Origin: Zonotrichia leucophrys gambelii
Taxonomy: Eukaryota; Chordata; Aves; Passeriformes; Passerellidae
Length of the DNA stretch: 64,000 nt
NCBI RefSeq assembly: GCF_028769735.1
Contig: NC_088170.1
Location: 51,493,585 to 51,557,584, forward strand
Reading direction: 5' to 3'
Both the position numbers and the translations under genes were made by a program. This document shows, piece by piece, positions 38,681-48,350 of the stretch (the stretch's first letter is position 1; each line of letters begins with the position of its first letter). The notes beneath the pieces are model-generated. The model did no database searches and was not told the origin of the DNA. It saw nothing but the letters and a program-made list of their open reading frames with translations.

Positions 38681-40017
38681 AATCATGAAATTTGGTCTCA
38701 AATGAGTAAAGCTGAAATTGATGAAGAATTCGAAGACGTATCTTGTGTGAAACTAGAAATTTTATGCAGGTTGTAATGCTGTGGACAGAGTTTACCTGGT
38801 TACACATTAGAAGACCAATGAATATTTACTCAACTTCCTTATATGTCAAAAAGCAAAGAAAGACTTGGGAGGTGTACTTAAACAATTGAATTTTGGACAG
38901 CCAAAATTAAGTTTAATTCAGCACATCTGATGTTAATTATTTCTGACTACAAAATATAAACCCGATAAAAATGTTCTTTCCATTTACTAGCAGGTACTAC
39001 CTGAGCTTTTAAACTCTTAAAGATGATGATATTTTTATTGCTATTTCTTCTTATTTATCTTTTTCTGTATAGTTTTCTGCAGTCTATATAAAACTAGTTA
39101 TATTTTTTGAAGGGAAAAAAAGTTACAGTTGAATATACTGTAAATAAAAGATTTCAAGGGGAAAATTTTGGATTTCTGCTCAAAATGATAGAGAAAAAGC
39201 AGAGTTCAGTTATGGGTTGTGTATTCCTTCTGACCAAATATGTGAATGCAGATATAGTGTCCAGACAAGGGTCTTTACTGTCAGTTTCCTTTCTCTTTAT
39301 CTAACCTAATAAACCAGTAGCTGTTTCTCCTAAAGAGAACTTGAAAAAAATCTATGCAAATTCAGTGATAATGGGAATATTTCTCCTGAAGGAGATGAAA
39401 GAACAGGGAGATATACTCCAAATTCCTCTGTTCAAATCAGGTGCCTAGCAACAGAATAGTATCTTCATTGGAGTGAAACAACAGAAGTTTTAATTATTTT
39501 AGATTGATTTTCTTTCCAGGAGATTCTAAGCCCTATTTTAGCAAAAATAAATCTCAGTGCCTTCTTCTAACCTTAGGAAACTCTTGGGGTTTTGACTTAT
39601 CCAGGTACCTTTTGGGAGTCCTAATTGCTGTCAGCAAGTGAGTCACAAAGCTTGTTCAAGCTAATGGGTTTGTCAAACAGTTTGAGGCTGAATGAAAGGA
39701 ACATTTAAGTCCTATGTATCAAAGATAGCTGGAAGTAATAGAATAATCATCCAAGGCAAATAGCAAATCAGAGTTAGTTTGAACACAGCCTTTGGACATA
39801 TGAATTGATTAATTTGTTTTAGTTCCAGTTGTCCTAAATTTTAACATTGTGAGTTTATGAAAAACACAAAAAGTTATGTTGCACTTGGTGGGCAAATGAG
39901 AACTAAGCATCATGTTTTTAAAAGCCCATTTCCTAGTAAATGGCCAGCACAACTCTCATCCTTAATGCACTGCCTGTTCAGTTTTATGCAGCTGGCATAG
40001 GGTAGTCTGTACAATAT
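38681..40017. other. AT-rich unique noncoding DNA
   Basis: Nothing identifiable was found. Confidence 0.55.
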
Positions 40018-40482
40018 TTAATGCTCTAAATATTGCTTCTCTACATATCTACAAGCCTGATTAAGTTTCATATTTAGCTGTTTGCAGACATTAGGCATTT
40101 GAATTGCAAAAAGATGTGGTTTAGATATCAGAAGCTGGGAAAGACCAGAAGTAACTGTAAATGGCAGTTTGGAGGTGCAATTTGTTGGGTAAACAGTTCT
40201 CTGCCTTGCAGATTGTGAAGCAAAGAAATTGTCTTTTATTTCAGTCACAATTGGGTAAAGAGTAATTGGGTTCCTATTCCTGTTGGATATAAACAAACAT
40301 ACATATGCAGGGAATGCATCTTTGGTGTGTAACACAGTCATTCTCCCAGCAGAAGCAATCCTTGCTGCCAGCTGTTCAGAGCGTCTTGGTAATTTATCTA
40401 TAAAGCTGCAGCCAGCTGCAGATTTTCTCCTTGCCTGCTGACTTTTACTATTCACTCCTCTCTCCAAACCCCTTAATAGCAA
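40018..40482 (-). other. Unexplained 154-codon open frame
   Basis: A minus-strand frame of 154 codons lies in DNA that is somewhat less AT-rich than its surroundings and shows no transposable element or microsatellite that would explain it. The product would be basic, with no signal peptide, membrane segment or domain that I recognise. The same stretch holds 'agctgcag' twice (40404 and 40414) with CAGCTG E-boxes. It could equally be a noncoding conserved element or chance. I do not call it a gene. Confidence 0.12.
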
Positions 40483-41411
40483 ACCTTTAACACTCTACTA
40501 TGCTTCATTTTCCAAGATTGTTGCTTTCAAGGCCTGAATGGACATTATTACACTCACTTAGGTAAGCAAGTGCTGCTTATCTTGAATAAAGCTTAGGAGT
40601 CTGGCCAGAAGAGAACAGCAGGTTTGGAGTTTTTTCTGCAGCCATTCTTGCTGTTGTGCATTAAGTAGTCTTCTCTGATCCCTTTTCATTAGCATCTAGA
40701 TCTAACTTCTCATTAGATCTATTTCTCCTGACAGATAGCTTTGAGTCTTTCCACAGCCTGAGTTAAGGGCAGACACAAGTATTCATTTCACTCACACATT
40801 AAGTTCCTAACACACAGGAACACATGATATGTAACCTCAAAACAGACAATGACTGACACATTCAATGCTCTGCTATATATGTGTGTTTGTGTATTTACTT
40901 ATTTTTCAGTAATATCAATATACTGCTCCTTCCTAGTTTTGCTCCCTGGAACATAGCATAAACTTGCCTATGTGTAGTTTCAAGCTCCATCAGACAGAAA
41001 ATTCAATACTCTAAAGCAAACATTAGTCCATATTCTTTTTCTATTTCCTGACATTGCTATAGCTCCTGCAGAAGTACAAGTAACTGAGCCAGAGAACTTT
41101 ATGTTTATTGATTTGCTGAGGGAATCACAGAATTTTACTTGGTCATGAGATTGTGCCCTTTGCTAACAGTGTTTAGCATTGAAGTTATTCACTTCCCACT
41201 AAAAAGCCTCTCATGGGCTCCAAAATCTGTTCACACATGCGGTACCAAACCAGTGAACATATAAATATTTGGGTTAGTTGTTTGGTTATTTTTAAAAAAT
41301 GAATTATAAAACTGAAAGTCTACATAATGAAAAGATGTATATTTCTTCAAAAAAACAGTTTTTGAAACACTACAACTCAGTTGGAATAGCTAAGATAAAA
41401 GACAGAAACTG
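40483..41411. other. AT-rich unique noncoding DNA
   Basis: Nothing identifiable was found. Confidence 0.55.
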
Positions 41412-41440
41412 AATATTTCCTGAAATATTCAGGAAATATT
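41412..41440. repeat. Perfect 11-bp hairpin
   Basis: 'aatatttcctg' (41412-41422) pairs exactly with 'caggaaatatt' (41430-41440) around the loop 'aaatatt'. The arms carry TTCC/GGAA ETS-type cores facing each other. Confidence 0.75.
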
Positions 41441-41899
41441 TGAATCAATTTGAAAGGCCATGCTTGTTTTACATTCATTTCATACTGAAGAAACAGAGAA
41501 AATAAAATTATGATCATTTCCTTGAACACGCCAAACACTTGTTTCAATCATGAAAATACATCTATTACAAGGAAAAGCCCCTATATGTAGGCTACTAATA
41601 GTAACATTCGCACTTTTAATATGTGTATCTTGCTGATGAATGAAAATATTCCCTGAGACTAGGGATATTTTTTTGAGCCCTGGGAGGAGCTTCTCCATTG
41701 ATAAGAGCAAAAATAATGTAAGAGAAGAAGCTTTGAATTTGTTGCACCCTGAGAAACTCACTGAAATTCAGTCTATGTTTTCTGCAGAAATATGTATCAT
41801 GCTTGCAAACCATTTTCATCTTCCTACTCTCTTTAAGACTGGGAAGAAGGAGAAAATAGGCAGTAAGCTACATTCTTCTTCACTTGAATGTACTTCATC
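41441..41899. other. Noncoding DNA with overlapping open frames
   Basis: A 157-codon plus-strand frame (41640-42113) and shorter minus-strand frames overlap here. The plus frame runs through the tandem duplication at 41900-41973, whose 37-base unit is not a multiple of three, so the frame after it is not a preserved one. There is no domain support. Confidence 0.5.
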
Positions 41900-41973
41900 T
41901 CTCTTCTGGTTTTTAATTTCTTGTCTTTTCTTCTCCTCTCTTCTGGTTTTTAATTTCTTGTCTTTTCTTCTCC
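41900..41973 (+). repeat. Perfect 37-bp tandem duplication
   Basis: Two identical 37-base units, each starting 'tctcttctgg' and ending 'ttcttctcc', lie head to tail at 41900-41936 and 41937-41973. The unit is pyrimidine-rich. Complete identity means the duplication is recent, and it may be polymorphic in the species. Confidence 0.97.
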
Positions 41974-42829
41974 ACACCATGCCAGGAGTGCTTATATCTG
42001 ATAGCACAGGATATTACTTCAATCAAAACAAATTGGGGATTTTTTCAGAATTTTACCCTTTCAACACAAGAAATAATAATTACTTTTATGGCCTCCTACA
42101 AGAATGTAATTGATTTTATGATGGTAATTGTTAGGTGGTTATATTAGAAATGTTGTTTGATTTGTGGGCTTTTCTCCCTAGTTTCCCCTTAAAGTAATTT
42201 CTCACTTACTTTTAGTATTGGGACCACAGAAGCATATTTAAATTTTATGCCAGCTAGCTATTAACTGAGTGATAATTGCAAAAATTAGTGTGTATGAAAA
42301 ATAATGTAGATTTCTTACTCTTATCCAGAAACCTTCGTCAGTTAACTACTCTCATATTAATTCCTTTCTCCTAATACTCAGTAAAGAGTATTGCAAGCAT
42401 CATGCACATCCTGTGACAGTGACAGGTTTGAAATTTTCAGACAATTATAAGTTTGCAGACTGAAGAATCTGTGTTTGGGATATAAAAATGTAAGAGACTC
42501 TATCTACTTTTTATGTTCTCTCTCCATCAGGTGGTCACTGCTGTTGGTCTTCCAGCTGCTTTCTTTTGGCTAAGTAGGCTGTAAATCCTGTCAACCTCAA
42601 CTGAACTAATTTTGCACTAGGTGAATATTCCAAACTGTGCCTTTGCTATCAGCATGTATTTTCCCAGTACATAAAACCTGCATATAATTTAAAAAATTAG
42701 GGTTCACGTACAAGGAACCAAAAAAGACCTTTTTTAGATAGCTTTTTTAAGTGACTGGAGAAGAAGAAGTATCACACGACTTTTTGATAAGTTTAAAAAG
42801 GAGGATCCTGGGAACATATCCTAATCTCA
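41974..42829. other. AT-rich unique noncoding DNA
   Basis: No gene or element was recognised up to the start of the CR1 copy. Confidence 0.55.
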
Positions 42830-43005
42830 GTGCCCAGTAAGAACATGGAACAGATCCTCCTGGAAGATATGTCAGAACACATGGAAGAAAGGGAGGTGGT
42901 CAGTGACAGCCAACATGTCTGTCACTGGCTCCACTGGGGAAAATGGTGACTGATTAATCTGATGGCCTTCCACAGTAAAGTGACTACATCAAAGAGAAAA
43001 CTCAC

Positions 43006-43743
43006 TTGGACTTCTGTAAGGCCTTTGATATAGTCCCCCCACAACATTCTGACCACTAAATTGGAGAGCTGTTGGTTTGATGGATGAACTATTAGGCTAG
43101 TAAGGAGTTGGCTGGATGGCCACGTGCCAGGAGTTATAGTCAATGACTCAATGTTGAAGCCAAAGCATATGAGCGGTGTCTTTCAAGGGTGCTGAACTGA
43201 TACTACTTACACCTTCAGCAGTGACAGAGACAGTGGGATTGAGTGCACTCAGCAAGTTTGCTGATGACACCAAGCTGAGTGGTGCAGTTCATTCACTTCA
43301 GGGAAAGGATGCCAGAAAGATCTTGACATGTTTGAGAAATGAATCTGTATGAAATCTCATGGAGTTCAGCAAGGTCAAGTGCAAGATCCTACATGTAGTC
43401 TGGGCGAATGTCCAACACTAATACAGACTGAAAAATTAATGGATTTGTAGTAGGCCTGCAGAGAAAAACTTGGGGATACTGATGGATGAGTCAAAAATGT
43501 GCACTTGCAGCCCAGGATGTCAATTGTTTCATGGGCTGCATCATGAGAAGAGTGACCAGCAGGTCAAGGCAGCTGATTTTATCCCCGCTATTCCATTTGG
43601 TGAATCCCCACATGGAGCACGGTTTTCAATCTGGGGTCCCCATGTGGAGGACGGTTTTCACTCTGGCTTCTAGTAGGCCTGTTGGAATGGGTCACAGGAG
43701 GGCTGCAAAAGTGTTCAGAGAGCTGGAACAATCCTCCAATTAG
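43006..43743 (+). pseudogene. Decayed CR1 reverse transcriptase
   Basis: This is the coding remnant inside the CR1 copy. LDFCKAFDIVP is read from 43006, carrying the conserved catalytic-domain aspartate of LINE reverse transcriptases. SKFADDTKLSG surrounds the two catalytic aspartates at 43263-43268, but in a different frame. KCALAAQ and the following C-terminal part return to the first frame from 43486. At least two frameshifts therefore separate the parts. A 32-base-period internal duplication at 43606-43666 also disrupts the C-terminal region. The intact enzyme would reverse-transcribe CR1 RNA at the nicked target site; this copy cannot. Confidence 0.88.
43606..43666 (+). repeat. Imperfect tandem duplication inside CR1
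   Basis: The 29 bases at 43606-43634 recur at 43638-43666 with four mismatches (period 32). Both copies contain 'acggttttca'. Typical CR1 elements have only one copy of this segment, followed by unrelated sequence, so the duplication or conversion is private to this copy. Confidence 0.75.
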
Positions 43744-44005
43744 AAAGGCAGAGAGGGAGTGAGACACCTGGAGAGGACTCTGGAGTAAGCTTGTTGCAAC
43801 ATTTCAGCACTGAGAGCAGTTTTTTAAATCTGCAGTGGCAGAACAAGGGACAATGGTTTTAAACTGAAGGAGGGTAGCTATAGTTTGGACATACAAAAAA
43901 TTATTACAATGAGCATTAGTGAGATGATGGAATAGGTTGCCCAGAGATGTTGTGGGTGTCCCTTCATTTGAAGTGTTCCAGATCATGGAGGGTGGGGCTT
44001 TAAAC

Positions 44006-45354
44006 AGTAACTTCCCGCGTCCCTGTGGCTCAGCAGCAACTTACAATAGAAAAAGGGATTTTAGTAGTAAAGAGTAACAGTTGCCAAAATTCAGTTTTGG
44101 AGGTTCAAAGTAAATTGCAAAAAGTAGGTTGACAACAGAGGTTGCAGGTAGGTGTCAGAATTAGTAAAGGAAATAATGAATCTGGACATTCATGATTACT
44201 ACAAAAGAACATACAGCAATCTAGTATTTTCTGCACTTTTCAACATGGCTGCATTTTGCAGGCATTTTATTTTGTTATTGCTGCTTACTCAGCTACTTCT
44301 ATACCACCAGCTATGATGTTGCTTTGTTTCTAACCTGCACTCCATGTGTGAATCCTACAGATTGTTATTTAGATTAGTGTTTGTATTCTGAGCAGAGATA
44401 GGGTACAGTCACTCAAAGTCTCACAAAGACTCGGATGTGATACAGCAGAAAACACTGAAAGAAACTGGTTGATTCAATCAAAAGATGTCTTCTGCTTTTT
44501 AAGAGTTATATCCTAGATCAATCCCCTTCTCATTTTTCAAAGGGTGCAATGAACATATTTCCATTACACATGATGGCCATAGCCATATTTCCCTAAAGTC
44601 ATTATGGAAATAGCTACTTATTAGATGTTTTACACATAGTAATGGCTCTGGGTTTGAGTATTTTCACATGTGATTTGTTTCAACACTTACTTGTTTTTCT
44701 GTCTTCTCTCTCCTTTTCTTGAACCATTTGAATGTTGGCCATTCAAAGAAAACACTGTGGTCCAGACCAGCCATCATGTTTGAGCTCTGAATGAAAAATC
44801 TTATGTACTTCTGTGCAAAATTATCACACATTTTTAGGAATTTATGCATATATTATATTATTTAGAAACATGTGATGAGGTGAACCCAAGAAGTCTCCAC
44901 CCTCAAGTCCACAGTTCCAGAACTGCTCTACTGATCCTGTAGGTTAGATGACATCAGGTGACAGGGTATGGCGGGGAAAAGTGATCCAATGATCAAAGAT
45001 CCAATGTGATCTCAGTCCATATATTCCAAACATTTAATCAGGGAGCCCTCAATGAGAGGAATTATTGAAAGGATGGGAATGAAATGCTGAATAATTGCTG
45101 AAGTTGTGATTCAGAGAAATAGAGGAGTTTTTCTATTCTTCTTCATTAGAACTTTAAAGCTGAGCCAAGAGCCATTGTATTCCCATAAACAAAATATCTG
45201 GGTTAGATAGTTAGCAGATACTTAATTAGAAAGAACCATTAATTTTGAGCAACTGTGATGAGTCAGCTTCCCACATTGCTGCACTTTAAAAGTAATGCAG
45301 GTTCTGAATCAATAGGTAACAGTTTAGGAACTTTCAGCATATAGCCACATAAAC
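44006..45354. other. AT-rich unique noncoding DNA
   Basis: No gene was recognised. Around 44880-45010 composition is more balanced with no identifiable element. Confidence 0.55.
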
Positions 45355-45398
45355 AGGTATATATGCGTGTGTGTGTGTGGATATGTATATGTATGTAA
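45355..45398 (+). repeat. Short TG/TA-rich simple repeat
   Basis: A (GT)7-like run is followed by 'atatgtatatgtatgta', an alternating purine-pyrimidine low-complexity tract. Confidence 0.8.
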
Positions 45399-47129
45399 TC
45401 TGAGTTAAATGTTACTTGGAGGAATTTGTACTCTCATGGTCTTTCACAGAGGTTCATGAATCACAAATTTGCTTGAGATTAGTCTTGCAATAGTGAGTGA
45501 AAATAAAATACACAAGCAGGGAAATCTCAAAATAAATGAAACTGGCATTACAAGCCATAAACTAGTTCACCTCCATGGTAGAAAATAGAAGTAATCTCAC
45601 ATCAGGATCATATGAATAATTAATTCACTTTTCATTCAAGAACATACCCTGACCTAAAAATATATGTGAAGTGGTATGTTACCTCTACTTAAAAACACCT
45701 TTTTGTTGGCATGATTTAACTACTGAACTGAAGTCTAAAAAGAGCAAATGCCTCTACTATTAATCTTTAATAAGCCATGTCAAATAGGAGAGCTGTAATT
45801 CAACAGGCTGCAACAAATAATTCCACATAGTTCTGGATGTTATATAACTTTATTGAGGAAAAATTGTCAATAAAAAAGACAGACTATTAGTATTGTATTT
45901 AGGGATGCTAGATTAGAAAAGTTGTGACTAAAATTTGACTTATGCTGGCGAAGAAACTCACCGAGTTTCCATTGCCAAAAATGATACATTTTTTTTTCCT
46001 CTGTTGCAGTACTTTAATAAAATGAAACAAACTAGCTACATTTAAGTTGGTTTTGTGATCCATTTATGACCTCAATACAATCACACCTGATTTTATAAAC
46101 ATAGTACAAAACCACTTCTTCCATTAATAATAGATAAAAGTAATAATTTGTGTTAATTTTCAACTTGCCTGAAAGAAACTGTGACCTAGAGTAGTCAAAG
46201 TGAAAAAGATCCACCCAAATGCAAGAAATACTAATATTTATAGGTATATTAATAAAATAAATACAGAACTATGCTTTCTGTATTGAAAACATTAATATAA
46301 CTTTACTTATTTGCACTTAGTTAGTGGACATCAGAAATGTATGGGTAGAAAAATAATAGAGCACCTGTCTATTCAATTACAGTCAGATACTTTTTTGCCT
46401 ATATTATGTTTATATATTTGCCTATATATATTTCTAGAAAAATGTTTTTCTAAATTAAAATGAAAAGGAAATATTCATGACAGCTAAGGCATGAAGACAA
46501 GAAGATGAGTACTAAAGTGAAGATACTATGCACAACTGTCATTTTAGTTAATTTGTTCAAGTAAGGCATTGCACTGGGCAGAAGGCTTGGATTCAGGAGC
46601 CCTGTCACTGCTTCCCTCTGTAATTTGTGCATATCACCTATTTTGTGTGCATGTTTGATTTTTCAGATCTTTTAGAATAGGTCAATTGTTTGACAGTTAC
46701 CTAGCTCATTAATACAGAAGAAAGACATATCTCTTAATCTAGACAGATTCCAAATGTTAATTACAGCAGATTTTAATGTTATTTTGCTGATTTTTAAACT
46801 CTAGTTCACATCTCTGAAGGCTCTGGAGATGGAAAAATGTTTGGTCTAACAATATCTTTCCCTTCAAACTGATTATTCAATTTGCTCCAGCAAAGTTACT
46901 GGCAAGGATAAGCTGGTCTCCTGTAGGCAGCAATAATTGAAAGTAAACATTGAACAGGAACTAAAATAAGAAAAAAAAAAAAGGCAAAAAAACCAATATA
47001 CTTACTGCAAACAAACAACTACAGCCTTGAATTTCTCTTTGTACACTCTTCGCTGTTACTGTATGGTACATTTTTTTTTCCTTTCTTCTTCAAATAACAA
47101 AACTATTTTTATGCAAAATTGCACTGAAA
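45399..47129. other. AT-rich unique noncoding DNA
   Basis: No gene was recognised. A-runs at about 46968-46990 precede the LTR, without a retroposed body that I recognise. Confidence 0.55.
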
Positions 47130-47550
47130 TGTGTGGCATTCATATTTTCTGAAAAATCCCTTCGCCCAGGATTTTTCTCCTGACAAGATGAGAAGCCTCA
47201 GAAAATAGGAAAACAAATTCTTATCTCATTTGCTTCTCCTGTGTTGTGCTCGCATGTGGAATGTGTTTGGAGATTGTTTATCCAACAGGTGATTGTTTCA
47301 TTGGTTTCTGCTGTGAATTACTTTGACTCATTGGCCAATTATGGCCAAGCTGTGTCGATGCTCTGGAAAGAGTCATAAGTTTTCATTATTATCTTGTAAG
47401 CCTTCTGTAAGTATCCTTTTTATATTCTTTAGTGTAGTTTAGTTTAGTATTCTTTAATATAATATAGTATCATAAAATAATGAATTAGCCTTCTGAGAAC
47501 ATGGAGTCAGATTCATCACTCTTGCCATGGGGCACCCAGCAAATACAATA
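47130..47550 (+). mobile_element. Solo LTR, songbird-type ERV family
   Basis: The segment begins TGTGTGGCATT and proceeds through 'aaaaatcccttcgcccagg', 'gatgagaagcctcag', 'tatctcatttgcttctcctg', 'tttggagattgtttatcca' and 'ggtgattgtttcattggttt'. It then carries the AT-rich block 'aatataatatagtatcat' with 'aaaataatgaatta', which would hold the polyadenylation signal region, and closes with 'catggagtcagattcatca' and 'ggcacccagcaaataca'. I recognise this order as an LTR abundant in songbird genomes. GAAA stands immediately before (47126-47129) and after (47551-47554), a possible 4-bp target-site duplication. No internal retroviral sequence is present, so it is a solo LTR. It is fairly well preserved and so probably younger than the one at 12.5 kb. 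Confidence 0.83.
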
Positions 47551-48044
47551 GAAATGCTTCCTCCCTGCATTAAAGACCATGGTTTTGAGAACACATTCTA
47601 TAGGCGGGTTTGAACCCCCAAAATTTTTCTGTATTATTTATGTTATGGTGATACTTTTATGTGAAATTACTAAAGATGGAAAATAGGAAAAAATGCGCCT
47701 GTCAGAATCTAAAATCTCTACAGAAAAAAACCCTAAATTTCAGAGCTTTCAGATGGCTTGCTGAGTTCCCTGCCCTTCTCTTCCTATTATTTATATGGAA
47801 CATTTTGAACTACATTTAATGCCAGAATATAGAGCTGTAATGCAGCATACAACATGAGAGAATGTACTCTTTAATAAACTTAATGAAAAATATGTTGGAT
47901 AACAAAATAGGTGTGCTGATATTAATTTGAGGAATGACTTAAAAAATTGTGCTCCTGTGTGTGTAATAAACCTAGGCTTTCACATCAAAAGGCTGAAGAT
48001 AAGCTCTAGGAAAAATATATTCTCACCTGTAGGAATTCATTGCA
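47551..48044. other. AT-rich unique noncoding DNA
   Basis: Nothing identifiable was found between the LTR and the next CR1 piece. Confidence 0.55.
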
Positions 48045-48350
48045 TGCTCTTGTAAAAAGTCCTTTTCCCTTTTCCGGCTCAGTCTTGTAGCCCCCATAGG
48101 TACTGAAGGGCTGCTATAAAATCTCCGCAGAGACTTCTCTTCTTTAATCTGAGCAACCCAATTCTCCTAGCCTGTCTTCACAGGATGGGTGATCCAGCCC
48201 TCAGATCAACCTGGTGGATCTCCTCTGGAGAGAGTGAACCACCAAGATCATTGTTTCAACAGGTCTAAACCCTTTTGCTGGAAGCCCCAGATTTGGACAC
48301 AGGATTTAGGGTGGAATTGCTTGAGATGAGATTTGAGGGAGACAATAACC
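48045..48350 (-). mobile_element. CR1 LINE fragment, minus strand, both ends missing
   Basis: Read on the plus strand, the diagnostic antisense CR1 words are 'tactgaagggctgctataa', 'gacttctcttcttt', 'cctgtcttcacagg', 'tgatccagccctcagatca', 'ctcctctggaga' and 'caacaggtctaaaccctttt', followed by 'ccccagatttggac'. These belong to the C-terminal reverse-transcriptase region. The 3' UTR and tail, which should lie at lower coordinates, are absent. The copy is old and broken. Confidence 0.87.

Larger units (their letters stand above)
42830..44005 (+). mobile_element. CR1 LINE, 1.2 kb, longest copy in the window
   Basis: This is a CR1 copy covering the reverse-transcriptase palm, the C-terminal part and most of the 3' UTR. 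Landmarks in order: 'ggacttctgtaaggcctttg' at about 43008, the catalytic FADDT at 43257-43271, 'caagtgcaagatcctacat' near 43375, 'cttgcagcccagga' near 43503, 'gggacaatggttttaaactg' near 43848 and 'ataggttgcccagagatg' near 43932. The match fades near 44005 just before the expected tail. Frames change along the copy and stops are present, so it cannot encode a working enzyme. The left edge is blurred. Confidence 0.92.

Noticed and set aside
986..39360. Scattered ATGCAAAT octamers (for example at 986 and near 7254, 14271, 22455, 25776 and 39353)
   Set aside because: In AT-rich DNA of this length several octamers are expected by chance and they are not clustered.
41640..42113. 157-codon plus-strand frame
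   Set aside because: It passes through a perfect 37-bp tandem duplication that shifts frame, overlaps open frames on the other strand, and has no recognisable domain.
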